Positions 33,848 to 43,290 of a stretch of 64,000 nt of DNA are shown piece by piece. Each line of letters opens with the position of its first letter. Position 1 is the stretch's first letter. A program made the position numbers and the translations under genes. The notes below the pieces were generated by a model that saw only the letters and a list, made by a program, of their open reading frames with translations, made no database searches and was not told the origin of the DNA. The stretch lies in assembly GCF_025947145.1 (NCBI RefSeq), contig NZ_CP109999.1:2790001-2854000 (forward strand), read 5' to 3'. Origin of the DNA: Flavobacterium sp. N1994. Lineage in GTDB: Bacteria; Bacteroidota; Bacteroidia; Flavobacteriales; Flavobacteriaceae.

Positions 33848-34573
33848 ATGGCAACTCTAAATCGAAAAATGCAATTACAGGGGCTTATTGGTCCGGTGTA
33901 TACCCGTATTCTGAATGGTAAACCAATAGTGCAACCTTGTCCGGTTGACCCGAAACAAAGTAAGGGTACTCGCGTTAGTTCAGCTAACTTTAGGTATGCG
34001 GTTGAACAATCCAAAGGGATAAAAAACGGGTTGCGTCCTTTGCTGCAGGTGGGTACGGATCCTTATGCTAGTCAAAGATTGACGGGAGCATTACATAAAG
34101 CCTTTCATTTTCCGCAGAACTCTTCAAAGCATTTGACTTTGTTTTCCGCTGACTTATCAGCACTAGTGGGTTTTGAATTTCATAAGGATAGCCAGCTACA
34201 GGATTATCTTCCAGAGACGTTGTCTTTTAGGATTACAGAAAGTGGTACGGTGCAACTCCCTACTGTAGCTATAGAGCCTTTGTTGTCTATGAGAGTGCCT
34301 ATTTCCTATAGGGGAGGAGAAGTAGCGATACTGGTGTTGGGCTTTCCTGCTGAAGAAGGAAGAGCAGTAGTTACAGAGGTCTTTGGGTTTGAGCTAGAGC
34401 AAAGTGTCCCAACCACCCTAACTTTAGAAACCCAATCGTTTCCAACGGGTACTAGGATTATAGTTGCTGCCCAACTATTGTTATGGGATACTCGTACGGT
34501 GCTGGGGGCTAAGAATTACTGTAATAGCAAACAGTTTAATCCGGTGCAGATTATGTTTACTGGGGTGGTGTAG
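33848..34573 (+). CDS. Orphan protein, distantly DUF6266-like
   Basis: The 241-residue protein has no signal peptide or TM segment. The N terminus (GLIGPVYTRILNGKPIVQPCP, then KQSKGTRVSSANFRYAV) has the pattern of the Bacteroidota DUF6266 family, which opens with a Gly-rich GK-V strand and a K-T-x-A-Q segment, but the match is weak. The C terminus is beta-rich (LTLETQSFPTGTRIIVAAQLLLW). The coding sequence looks visibly more GC-rich than its neighbours. It is alone on its strand, behind the 11-bp repeats and between two minus-strand genes. Phage structural or surface roles are both possible. Confidence 0.7.
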   Translation: MATLNRKMQLQGLIGPVYTRILNGKPIVQPCPVDPKQSKGTRVSSANFRYAVEQSKGIKNGLRPLLQVGTDPYASQRLTGALHKAFHFPQNSSKHLTLFSADLSALVGFEFHKDSQLQDYLPETLSFRITESGTVQLPTVAIEPLLSMRVPISYRGGEVAILVLGFPAEEGRAVVTEVFGFELEQSVPTTLTLETQSFPTGTRIIVAAQLLLWDTRTVLGAKNYCNSKQFNPVQIMFTGVV

Positions 34574-34692
34574 GGGTTAGTTTTCAGTCGCAGTTCGTAG
34601 TGAGCAGTCTTCCTAATAGTGTGGATTTACAATTCGTTTTCAAGTTAATGGGATGCTTCCACTGTTAGCATGACAAGTTTTAGGATACAAAG

Positions 34693-35808
34693 TTATTTTT
34701 CAGTGGCAGTCTTTTGTAAACTGCCTTCCAATACTTGCGTAATGGCCTTTTTTATGTCTTCCAAGGGTATGGTATCCGTTTTCCAGCCGTAGGGGTAGGT
34801 CAGGTGGGACTCTTCTTGAACTTCACAAAACACGTGCCTATTTCCGTTAGCTATTTGGATGGTTTTTTCCACAGTGAATTTCCGTAGTACTTTATCTCCG
34901 TTTGGATTTAATAGGTTGATTGTATAGGATACATCCAGTGCTTCTTTTGGATCTTCCAGCGATTTATACACTAGTAGTCTTTGTTTGTTCCATTCGTATT
35001 CATCAATGGCCACTGTTTTATATTTTGTGAACTCTTTGGGAAGTTCATTGTTTTTATAAGCGGCTTTCAACAAATCAAAAACAGCATCAGCCTTGGCATA
35101 TTCTTTTGCTGCATTGTACGCTTTAATGAGTTTTGGGTAATTGTTATAGTCCTTAGGCTTGAGTGCTATTGCTTCTGCATAGGCTTTTGCCGATTTTTGG
35201 TAATTTTGGGTAAACGTATACTCTAATTGGCCAATGAATAAAAGGGTGTTTACATAATACGTATTTTGTTTGGGCACTTTTTGAGCAGCAACGTAATACA
35301 GTTTGAGGGCTTTTTCATAATCTTGTTTTCCGTGATAAATGTAAGCTACCCAGAAATAGGGTTCGCCAAAAGTATTGGGGAAACGCGTGGCTTCTTCAAA
35401 ATAATCGAGTGCCTTGTCTTCCTTACCCTGGTATTTGTAAATAAGCCCTTTTTGATTCATATACTCCTGATTGTTGGGTTCCTTTTTTAGAGCCATATCC
35501 ACTTCAATAAGTGCTTCTGGGTATTTTCTCAGAAAAGTAAGGGCTACTCCTTTGTAGAAATGGGTAAGCGCATTATCAAAACCTTTGGCAATAGCCTTGT
35601 CATAAAAAGAAATAGCTTTATCATCATTTTCCAATTGAAAAAAGGCAAAGCCTACTTGATATAATTCTTCACCAGTTAGTGCATCAGCCTTGTCCTCTAG
35701 TTTGATAAGTGCTTCATACTCTTTTTGATCATAAAGGGCAGCAACCGTTTGCCCATAAAATTGAGGGTACACAAAAACGGTAATAATAGATAGTATTATT
35801 TTCCTCAT
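34693..35808 (-). CDS. Exported tetratricopeptide-repeat protein
   Basis: The 371-residue protein has a signal peptide (MRKIILSIITVFVYPQFYGQ) and six or seven TPR units (DDKAISFYDKAIAKGFDNALTHFYKG, KYPEALIEVDMALKKEPNN, KEDKALDYFEEATRFPN and more, in segments) up to about residue 250. The last ~110 residues are a beta-rich domain with VRKFTVEKTIQI. TPRs mediate protein contacts in the periplasm. The binding partner is unknown. The gene is alone, about 280 bp from the HAD gene. Confidence 0.85.
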   Translation of the reverse strand: MRKIILSIITVFVYPQFYGQTVAALYDQKEYEALIKLEDKADALTGEELYQVGFAFFQLENDDKAISFYDKAIAKGFDNALTHFYKGVALTFLRKYPEALIEVDMALKKEPNNQEYMNQKGLIYKYQGKEDKALDYFEEATRFPNTFGEPYFWVAYIYHGKQDYEKALKLYYVAAQKVPKQNTYYVNTLLFIGQLEYTFTQNYQKSAKAYAEAIALKPKDYNNYPKLIKAYNAAKEYAKADAVFDLLKAAYKNNELPKEFTKYKTVAIDEYEWNKQRLLVYKSLEDPKEALDVSYTINLLNPNGDKVLRKFTVEKTIQIANGNRHVFCEVQEESHLTYPYGWKTDTIPLEDIKKAITQVLEGSLQKTATEK

Positions 35809-36086
35809 AGCTTGTGTTATAAGAGTGGCAAAACAGTAGTTCCATTTATCTAGGCGGATAATTTACAAAGTAAAGATATGCTTTTTTTAAATAAAAAACA
35901 TATAAGTATTTGGTTAATAGTGATTTGAGGTTATTTAAAACCAAGTAACTTAGCCCTACTACTTTTGTTGTTAGTGCTTAAGTGTTGAGAATACCCCATT
36001 CAAATCAAATGTCTACTAGTTGTAATGGATAAAGGGAAAAGATCACACGAAAGGTTTTGTGCGGGAACTAGTGGGTATTTGTCGCT

Positions 36087-36689
36087 TTATATTGTGATGA
36101 TCTTCGAAAGGTCAGCTTCCAATTGTGCGGGATTTTGAAAATGAATGGCATAAAAACCAAGTTCTTGAGCTGCTTTTACATTGTTGATATTGTCGTCTAT
36201 AAAAATGCTTTCTTCCGCTTTTATCGAATATCGGTCGAGCAACAATTGATAAATTCTTTTGTCTGGTTTTATCAGCTTTTCTGTTCCTGAGACTACTATG
36301 CCTTCAAACTCCTTAAAAAAAGAAAATCTTCTGTAGGCAATGTCAATGGTTTCCGAAGACCAGTTGGTCAAACCATAAAGGGGATACTTTTCTTTGAGTT
36401 TATACAGTAATGCTACAGTTCCAGGGATTTCGTCTTTCAACATCGTTTCCCATTCCCCATAAAAAAGTGCTATGGAAGCACTGTGTTCTGGGAACTTCTT
36501 TTGCAATTCTATAGTAGCTTCTTCAAGAGAACGTCCTCTGTCTTGCTCTATATTCCATTCCTCTGTACAAATATTTTTCAGGAAAGACTCCATTTCATTG
36601 GTGTCTTGAAAATGGTTTTTATATAAATGCCTTGGATTCCAGTCTACTAAAACGCCTCCAAAGTCGAATACTATGTTTTTGATAGTCAT
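36087..36689 (-). CDS. HAD family hydrolase (YihX-like)
   Basis: The 200-residue phosphatase has the nucleophile motif FDFGGVLVDWN (Asp nucleophile) at ~9-20, LTNWSS for motif II, a KPDKRIY Lys motif and FIDDNINNVKAA for the metal-binding DD pair. DFGGVLVDWNPRHLY is characteristic of the YihX-like sugar-phosphatase group. It should hydrolyse a small phosphomonoester in the cytoplasm. The exact substrate is unknown. Confidence 0.88.
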   Translation of the reverse strand: MTIKNIVFDFGGVLVDWNPRHLYKNHFQDTNEMESFLKNICTEEWNIEQDRGRSLEEATIELQKKFPEHSASIALFYGEWETMLKDEIPGTVALLYKLKEKYPLYGLTNWSSETIDIAYRRFSFFKEFEGIVVSGTEKLIKPDKRIYQLLLDRYSIKAEESIFIDDNINNVKAAQELGFYAIHFQNPAQLEADLSKIITI

Positions 36690-36760
36690 GCTATTTATGT
36701 TATTGTGATTGTGGTCTTGTCCTTTAGGTAAAAGGGGCTATTTCTCATATCTAAAAATTA

Positions 36761-36793
36761 AAATCCCAAACTCTTACTTAGAATTTGGGATTT
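36761..36793 (-). terminator. Terminator of gcvP
   Basis: AAATCCCAAA and TTTGGGATTT form a 10-bp stem around 13 nt, with T following on the minus strand. It lies 22 bp after the gcvP stop. Confidence 0.75.
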
Positions 36794-36814
36794 ATGATAG
36801 TTAAGTTTTAAATG

Positions 36815-39658
36815 TTACATATACGCCTCAATAGGAGCACAAGAGCAAACTAAATTTCTGTCACCATAGGCATCATCAACACGACGTACGCTTGGCCAGA
36901 ATTTATTGTCGTGAATATAATCCAATGGATAGGCTGCTTGTTCACGAGTGTAAGGGTAAGTCCAAGTATCACCAGTTAACATAGCTAAAGTATGCGGTGC
37001 ATTTTTTAATACGTTATTCGCATCGTCAGCACTGGCTTTGTCTATTTCTTTTCTGATGGAAATCATCGCATCACAAAAACGATCTAATTCGGCCACATCT
37101 TCTGATTCAGTAGGTTCAATCATTAAAGTTCCGGCTACCGGGAAAGAAACCGTAGGAGCATGGAAACCATAATCCATTAAACGTTTGGCGATATCGGTAA
37201 CTTCAATTCCGTTTTGTTTGAACGAACGGCAATCTAAAATCATTTCGTGAGCCGCACGTCCCATTTCTCCTGAATATAAAACAGGGTAATGTTCTTCTAG
37301 GCGAGCTTTAATATAATTGGCATTTAAGATTGCATATTGTGTGGCGCTTTTCAACCCTTCAGCCCCTAGCATAGTGATATAGCCGTAAGAAATCAAACAT
37401 ACTAAAGCTGAACCATAAGGTGCCGCAGAAATAGCTGTAATGGCTTGGTCGCCACCTACTTTAATTACAGGATTAGTTGGTAAAAACGGCACTAGTTTTT
37501 CGTTGACACATATTGGTCCAACACCAGGTCCACCACCACCGTGAGGGATAGCAAAGGTTTTGTGTAAGTTCAAGTGACAAACATCGGCACCAATTGTGGC
37601 AGGATTGGTTAATCCTACTTGGGCATTCATATTAGCACCATCCATATACACCAAGCCACCGTTATCGTGAATGATTTTAGTGATTTCACAAATAGCGCTT
37701 TCAAAAACACCATGAGTAGATGGATAGGTTACCATCAAACAAGAAAGATTGTCTTTGTGTTCAATCGCTTTGGCTCTTAAATCTTCAACATCAATATTAC
37801 CGTTATCCATTGTTTTGGTTACGATAATCGTCATCCCAGCCATGGCAGCTGAGGCAGGATTAGTCCCGTGCGCCGAAGAAGGAATCAGACATACATTTCG
37901 GTGATGATCGCCACGAGATAAATGATACGCTCGAATCGTCATTAACCCGGCATATTCTCCTTGGGCGCCTGAGTTAGGCTGTAATGTTGTGCCTGCAAAA
38001 CCAGTAACCACATTTAATTGGTGTTCTAGTTTTTTAAGCATGGTGATATACCCTTCTGCTTGTTCCATAGGAGCGAAGGGGTGTATGCTGTTCCAATTCG
38101 CCATTGATAAGGGTAACATTTCAGCAGCAGCATTTAATTTCATGGTACAAGAACCTAACGAAATCATCGAGTGGTTTAAGGATAAATCTTTACGTTCCAG
38201 TTTTTTGATATACCGCATCAACTGACTTTCCGAATGATGGTTGTTAAACACATCATGCATCAAGAAAGCTGATTTTCTTTCTAAGCTAGGCGTAAAATTA
38301 TCAGAAGTAGATAGGTGAGTAATAGTTATTTTCTCTTTTCCAGTAGCTTCTGCAAAGATGGCAATGATTTGATTAATATCAGAAATCGAAGTCGTTTCGT
38401 TTAACGAAATAGCCATCGTGTTGGCATCTACATAAAAGAAATTCACTTCGTTTTTCTCGGCAATGGCTTTTACTTTTTGAGCATCCGCTTTTACTAGAAG
38501 GGTGTCAAAGAATGAAGCGTTAGTTTGGTATACGCCTAATTTATTCAAAGCATCTGCCAAGGTCACCGCAGAAGAATGTACTTTATTCGCAATATAGCGC
38601 AATCCTTTTGGACCATGATATACCGCATACATTCCGGCCATAACGGCTAATAACACTTGAGCAGTACAAATATTAGAAGTCGCTTTTTCACGTTTGATAT
38701 GTTGCTCACGAGTTTGTAATGCCATACGTAAAGCCCTGTTCCCGTTAGTATCAATAGTTACTCCAATGATTCTTCCTGGCATGGAACGTTTGTATTCTTC
38801 TTTGGTAGCAAAAAAGGCAGCGTGTGGACCACCATATCCCATCGGAATTCCGAAACGTTGTGTGGTTCCTACTACTACATCAGCTCCCATTTCTCCTGGA
38901 GGGGTTAATTTTACTAAAGATAAAATATCGGCAGCTACGGCTACTTTTATTTCGTTGGCTTTGGCTTTTGTGATAAATCCAGCATAATCATTTACCTGAC
39001 CGTATTTGCCAGGGTATTGTAAAATGGCTCCAAAAAAGTCAGTTGAAAAGTCAAAATTTTCGTGGTTTCCAATTACTAATTCGACACCAATTGGCGTAGA
39101 ACGCGTTTGTAAAACGGATATCGTTTGTGGCAACACTTCTTCTGAAACGAAGAATTTGTTAGCATTGTTTTTCTTTTGGTCACGAGAACGAACGTCAAAT
39201 AATAGCGCCATAGCTTCGGCAGCAGCGGTACTTTCGTCTAGTAAAGAAGCGTTGGCTATTTCCATACCCGTCAACTCGATAACGGTAGTTTGGAAGTTCA
39301 AAATAGCTTCTAATCTCCCTTGTGCAATTTCAGCTTGATAAGGCGTATAGGCAGTATACCAACCTGGGTTTTCAAAAATATTTCTTTGTATTACAGCCGG
39401 AACTATAGTGGGGTGATATCCTAAACCGATGTACGATTTGAAGACTTTGTTTTTCTTGCCTAATTCCTGAATGTGATTTAAGTATTCATATTCGGTCATC
39501 GGGGCCTCCAAATTAAGGTCGTTTTTTAAACGGATATCATCAGGAATGGTTTCGTAAATCAGTTGCTCCATGTTTTCGACACCGATGGCTTTGAACATGT
39601 GGTTAAGGTCGCTCTCACGTGGACCTATATGGCGTAATGCAAATGCGTCTGTTCTCAT
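36815..39658 (-). CDS. gcvP: Glycine dehydrogenase (decarboxylating), P protein
   Basis: About 947 residues. The N-terminal FALRHIGPRESDLNHMF is the family opening, GAQGEYAGL and SSAHGTNPASAAM lie in the C-terminal half, and NLHKTFAIPHGGGGPGVGP carries the PLP-binding Lys. It is the single-chain form that decarboxylates glycine in the glycine cleavage system. The other components are not in the window. The frame opens at a TTG at 39706, but the -7 element at 39708-39715 lies right there, so the ATG at 39658 (MRTDAFALRH) is the start. Confidence 0.96.
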   Translation of the reverse strand: MRTDAFALRHIGPRESDLNHMFKAIGVENMEQLIYETIPDDIRLKNDLNLEAPMTEYEYLNHIQELGKKNKVFKSYIGLGYHPTIVPAVIQRNIFENPGWYTAYTPYQAEIAQGRLEAILNFQTTVIELTGMEIANASLLDESTAAAEAMALLFDVRSRDQKKNNANKFFVSEEVLPQTISVLQTRSTPIGVELVIGNHENFDFSTDFFGAILQYPGKYGQVNDYAGFITKAKANEIKVAVAADILSLVKLTPPGEMGADVVVGTTQRFGIPMGYGGPHAAFFATKEEYKRSMPGRIIGVTIDTNGNRALRMALQTREQHIKREKATSNICTAQVLLAVMAGMYAVYHGPKGLRYIANKVHSSAVTLADALNKLGVYQTNASFFDTLLVKADAQKVKAIAEKNEVNFFYVDANTMAISLNETTSISDINQIIAIFAEATGKEKITITHLSTSDNFTPSLERKSAFLMHDVFNNHHSESQLMRYIKKLERKDLSLNHSMISLGSCTMKLNAAAEMLPLSMANWNSIHPFAPMEQAEGYITMLKKLEHQLNVVTGFAGTTLQPNSGAQGEYAGLMTIRAYHLSRGDHHRNVCLIPSSAHGTNPASAAMAGMTIIVTKTMDNGNIDVEDLRAKAIEHKDNLSCLMVTYPSTHGVFESAICEITKIIHDNGGLVYMDGANMNAQVGLTNPATIGADVCHLNLHKTFAIPHGGGGPGVGPICVNEKLVPFLPTNPVIKVGGDQAITAISAAPYGSALVCLISYGYITMLGAEGLKSATQYAILNANYIKARLEEHYPVLYSGEMGRAAHEMILDCRSFKQNGIEVTDIAKRLMDYGFHAPTVSFPVAGTLMIEPTESEDVAELDRFCDAMISIRKEIDKASADDANNVLKNAPHTLAMLTGDTWTYPYTREQAAYPLDYIHDNKFWPSVRRVDDAYGDRNLVCSCAPIEAYM

Positions 39659-39707
39659 TAAAATGTAAGTTCTAAAGTGTGTATAGTTGTGCTTTTTTTT
39701 GCGCAAA

Positions 39708-39715
39708 CAAAAGTA
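39708..39715 (-). promoter_or_regulatory. -7 element of gcvP
   Basis: The minus strand reads TACTTTTG, matching TAnnTTTG, 49 bp before the ATG at 39658. A TTAG about 23 bp upstream is only a partial -33 match. Confidence 0.45.
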
Positions 39716-39813
39716 ATTATTAATGTTCTAATTTTGTGCTAAACAAAGTCTAATGTTTTGAGAATTTTTCAACTAAAAAGGCCCCTTATTAACAGTTTGA
39801 TTACTTTTATACT

Positions 39814-40629
39814 ATGCGATTCCTAAAGGCACTTCTCGATTTTTATATCAACAGCAGTATTCACGTGGCTTTGTCTTGTTATGCTTTGGTTCGAATGACG
39901 GGATATTTGTTTGACATTACCGAAATACAATCACCAGCTTGGTTTGCTTTTTATGGAACGATAGTGGGGTATAATTTTGTGAAATACGACGCTTTGGCCA
40001 GAACACAAAAATTGCAAATGCGAACCGAATTAAAAGGAATTGCGGCATTGAGTTTTCTTTCTTTTTTAGCTACTGGATTTTACTTTTTACAATTGGAACG
40101 CAACACCAAAATCATTGCTTTCGTTTTTCTGATTTTGACGTTACTGTACACTTTACCCTTTTTTCCTAATAGAAGAAACGCACGTAATTGGGCTGGAGTA
40201 AAGATTTATATTGTGGCTTTGTGCTGGGTTGGGGTGACTTTGTTTTTACCCATTGTGAATGCTGGACTATCTATGAATTTAACGGTTATGTTGGTGGCAC
40301 TACAGCGATTTGTTTTGGTTTTTGTGTTGATCTTAATCTTTGAAATCATCGATTTGAAAATTGATGATCCTAATTTAAAAACGGTGCCACAACAGATAGG
40401 AGTTAAGAAGACAAAAATAGTGGGAGGGTTGTTACTAGTGGTCTTTATACTGTTAGAATTTTTAAATTCGGATTTTAGTTTTACCACTTTGTTTTTAAAG
40501 TTGGGCATTGCTTTCACGGTATTTCTTTTCCTTTTATTTGCTTATGAAAAAAGGTCAAAATATTACAGCTCTTTTTGGGTAGAGAGTATTCCTATTTTGT
40601 GGTGGGGGTTAGTGGTGTTCCTCCAATAA
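39814..40629 (+). CDS. UbiA-like membrane protein with degenerate first motif
   Basis: The 271-residue protein has seven to eight TM helices. The second aspartate-rich motif and its tail are present (FEIIDLKIDDPNLKTVPQQIG, residues ~173-193), as in UbiA prenyltransferases. The first motif, N-D-x-x-D-x-x-x-D, is replaced by NFVKYDALART around residue 52-62. It may therefore bind a diphosphate poorly or act on another substrate. It is divergent from gcvP and convergent with the M3 peptidase gene. No menaquinone genes are nearby. Confidence 0.75.
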   Translation: MRFLKALLDFYINSSIHVALSCYALVRMTGYLFDITEIQSPAWFAFYGTIVGYNFVKYDALARTQKLQMRTELKGIAALSFLSFLATGFYFLQLERNTKIIAFVFLILTLLYTLPFFPNRRNARNWAGVKIYIVALCWVGVTLFLPIVNAGLSMNLTVMLVALQRFVLVFVLILIFEIIDLKIDDPNLKTVPQQIGVKKTKIVGGLLLVVFILLEFLNSDFSFTTLFLKLGIAFTVFLFLLFAYEKRSKYYSSFWVESIPILWWGLVVFLQ

Positions 40630-40656
40630 AAAAACCGAAGCATTATCTCCGGTTTC
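40625..40656 (+). terminator. Weak terminator after the UbiA-like gene
   Basis: AAACCG and CGGTTT pair around an 11-12-nt loop with an A run before and only a short T tract after. The evidence is thin. Confidence 0.4.
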
Positions 40657-40679
40657 TAACTATCTAAAAATCTAATGAT

Positions 40680-42704
40680 CTATATTAATCCCGCTCTTTT
40701 TAACAAGGCTTCAGGTTTTGGCTCTTGTCCGCGGAAGCGTTTGTATAATTCCATTGGCAATTCGGTTCCGCCTTTTGACAGTACGTTGTCTTTGAATTTG
40801 GTGGCCACTTCTTTGTTGAATATACCTTTCTCCTGAAAGTATGCAAAAGCATCTGCATCTAAAACTTCGGCCCATTTGTAACTGTAATAGCCAGAAGAAT
40901 ATCCTCCTTGGAAGATATGGGAGAACGAAACACTCATACAATTTTCAGCTACATCTGGATATAAGGTGGTGTGGTCCATAGCTGCTTTTTCAAAAGCTTT
41001 GATATTGTCAATAGTTTGTGGCTTGGCATGATACGCTATGTCTAATATTCCAAAACTCAATTGACGTAAGGTTGCCATTCCTTCTAAAAAGCTTGCACTT
41101 TCTTTAATCTTCTCTACATACTGTTGTGGAATGATTTCTCCCGTTTCATAATGTTTAGCAAACAACGCTAAAGCTTCAGGCTCGTAACACCAGTTTTCCA
41201 TCACCTGACTTGGTAATTCCACAAAGTCCCAATACACCGATGTTCCTGATAAACTTGGATAAGTTGTATTGGCTAACATACCATGTAAAGCGTGTCCGAA
41301 TTCATGGAATAAAGTAGTCACTTCATTAAAGGTTAATAGCGATGGTTTGGTTTCGGTAGGTTGCGTGAAATTGCAAACGATAGACACATGAGGTCTTTCA
41401 TTTACGCCATCCTTAATAAATTGTGGTTTGAACGAAGTCATCCAAGCCCCGTTTCGTTTTCCTTTTCTTGGAAAAAAATCGGAGTAGAAAATGGCTACTA
41501 GTTTTCCTTCGAAGTCTAGTACTTCAAAAGTTTGAACATCGTCATGGTATTTTTCAATATCGAATACTTCTTTGAAGGTAATACCGAATAACTTTTCTGC
41601 TACTGTAAACGCACCATTCAATACGTTTTCCAATTTGAAATAAGGCTTAAGAATCTCGTCGTCTAAACTGAATAATTTTTGTTTCAATTTCTCCGAATAG
41701 TAAGCGCCATCCCATTTCTCTAGACTTTCTAATCCGTCAAGTTCTTTGGCGAAAGCGGTTAGTTCGGCAAATTCTTTTAAAGCGGCTGGTTTGGCTTTTT
41801 CTAGCAAATCATTTAAAAACGATTGTACTTTTTCAGGGTTTTGTGCCATACGCTCTTCCAAAACAAAATGAGAATGCGACTTATAGCCCAACAACTGCGC
41901 TCTTTCGTGACGCAATTTTACTATGTTTTTTACGTTTTCCTGATTGTCATAATCATTTTCTTGAAAGGCTTTTTTACCAGCGGCAATAGCCATTTCTTTT
42001 CGCAACTCCCTATTGTCAACATAAGTAACAAAAGGCAAATAACTTGGAAAATCTAGGGTAAATAACCAACCATCTAAATCATCTGCTTTGGCTAAAGAAC
42101 GCGCCATTTCTTTCGCTCCATCTGGTAGACCTTTTAAATCCCCTTCGTTGGTGATGTGTAATTTATAACTGTTGGTTTCCGCCAATACATTTTCACCGAA
42201 AGTCAGTTTTAGTTTGGCTAATACGGTGTCTATTTTTCGTAAAATTTCCTTTTTATCTTCAGGAAGTAAAGCTCCGTTTCGTGCAAAACTTTTGAATTTT
42301 TTATCTAATAAAGTGGCTTGCTCTGGCGTTAGGTTTAACGAGTCTTTTTGGTCATAAACGGTCTTTACTCGTTGGAACAAATCCACATTTAAAGCAATGT
42401 CGTTACTGAATTCGGTTAACAAAGGCGATACTTCCTGAGCAATCTTTTGCATTTCGTCACAGGTTTCAGCCGAATTCAGATTGAAGAAAATAGACGATAA
42501 TCGGTCTAATGCTTCTCCCGAGAAATCTAAAGCTTCAATGGTGTTGGCAAAAGAAGGAGTTTCGGGATTGTTTGTTATACTGTCAATTTCTGCTCTAGCT
42601 TTGGCAATGTTTTCGATAAAAGCGGGTTGGTAATCTTCTAGTTTTATCTGGCTAAAAGGTGCCGTATTATGTTTAGTAGTGAAGGTTTCTGTTAAGATTT
42701 TCAT
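40680..42704 (-). CDS. M3 family metallopeptidase (oligopeptidase A / Dcp type)
   Basis: The 674-residue zinc peptidase has the HExxH site LFHEFGHALHGML (~458-470) and downstream Glu in the SVYWDFVELPSQVMENW segment. KYHDDVQTFEV and RFRGQEPKPEALLKRAG at the C terminus are typical of the Dcp/oligopeptidase A branch. There is no signal peptide, so it acts in the cytoplasm on short peptides. It lies 3 bp after purE, so it is transcribed with purK-purE by position. Confidence 0.93.
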   Translation of the reverse strand: MKILTETFTTKHNTAPFSQIKLEDYQPAFIENIAKARAEIDSITNNPETPSFANTIEALDFSGEALDRLSSIFFNLNSAETCDEMQKIAQEVSPLLTEFSNDIALNVDLFQRVKTVYDQKDSLNLTPEQATLLDKKFKSFARNGALLPEDKKEILRKIDTVLAKLKLTFGENVLAETNSYKLHITNEGDLKGLPDGAKEMARSLAKADDLDGWLFTLDFPSYLPFVTYVDNRELRKEMAIAAGKKAFQENDYDNQENVKNIVKLRHERAQLLGYKSHSHFVLEERMAQNPEKVQSFLNDLLEKAKPAALKEFAELTAFAKELDGLESLEKWDGAYYSEKLKQKLFSLDDEILKPYFKLENVLNGAFTVAEKLFGITFKEVFDIEKYHDDVQTFEVLDFEGKLVAIFYSDFFPRKGKRNGAWMTSFKPQFIKDGVNERPHVSIVCNFTQPTETKPSLLTFNEVTTLFHEFGHALHGMLANTTYPSLSGTSVYWDFVELPSQVMENWCYEPEALALFAKHYETGEIIPQQYVEKIKESASFLEGMATLRQLSFGILDIAYHAKPQTIDNIKAFEKAAMDHTTLYPDVAENCMSVSFSHIFQGGYSSGYYSYKWAEVLDADAFAYFQEKGIFNKEVATKFKDNVLSKGGTELPMELYKRFRGQEPKPEALLKRAGLI

Positions 42705-42707
42705 AGT

Positions 42708-43190
42708 TTATTTTTTCATTTCGTCCGATGATTTATTCACCGCTTCTTTCAAGGTTTCTTTGTATAAAATTATTTTATCCAGAATCATTTTATCATGACT
42801 TCCGATGATTTGGGCTGCTAGAATTCCGGCATTCTTGGCTCCGTTTAAAGCAACAGTAGCTACAGGGACACCACCAGGCATTTGTAAAATAGACAAAACA
42901 GAATCCCATCCATCAATGGAGTTACTAGACTTTACTGGAACACCAATTACAGGCAAAGGTGACATCGAAGCTACCATTCCGGGTAAATGAGCCGCTCCTC
43001 CCGCTCCAGCTATAATTACCGAAATGCCACGAGTATGAGCTTTTTTACTAAAGTCAAATAATTTCTCAGGAGTACGGTGTGCCGAAACAATATCGACTTC
43101 CGTTTCGATGTCAAAACTTTTTAGGATATCTATGGCTTCCTGCATGATTGGCAAATCGCTTTGACTTCCCATGATGATGGCTACTTTCAT
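42708..43190 (-). CDS. purE: N5-carboxyaminoimidazole ribonucleotide mutase
   Basis: The 160-residue class I PurE has GSQSDLPIMQEA at the N terminus, VSAHRTPEKLFDF near residue 35-47, IIAGAGGAAHLPGMVAS for the substrate loop and MPGGVPVATVALNGAKNAGILAAQII for the CO2-exchange region, given in parts. It converts N5-CAIR to CAIR in purine synthesis. It follows purK on the same strand after a 100-bp AT-rich gap and precedes the M3 peptidase by 3 bp. Confidence 0.96.
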   Translation of the reverse strand: MKVAIIMGSQSDLPIMQEAIDILKSFDIETEVDIVSAHRTPEKLFDFSKKAHTRGISVIIAGAGGAAHLPGMVASMSPLPVIGVPVKSSNSIDGWDSVLSILQMPGGVPVATVALNGAKNAGILAAQIIGSHDKMILDKIILYKETLKEAVNKSSDEMKK

Positions 43191-43195
43191 GTTAT

Positions 43196-43286
43196 TTTAA
43201 ATTTTAAATTTTGAATTTTAAATTTTGAATGAAATTTGTTCATCGTTAAACATAATCATTTATAATTTAAAATTTATAATTCATAA
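43196..43286. repeat. AT-rich degenerate repeats
   Basis: Repeated ATTTTAA/ATTTTGA units and their reverse complements (TTATAATTTAAAATTTATAATT) fill the purE-purK gap. Long weak hairpins are possible. No other feature is seen. Confidence 0.45.
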
Positions 43287-43290
43287 TAGT

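Noticed and set aside
37989..39338. Several plus-strand open frames of 70-110 residues within gcvP
   Set aside because: They are out-of-strand shadows of a long conserved gene and lack any recognisable domain.
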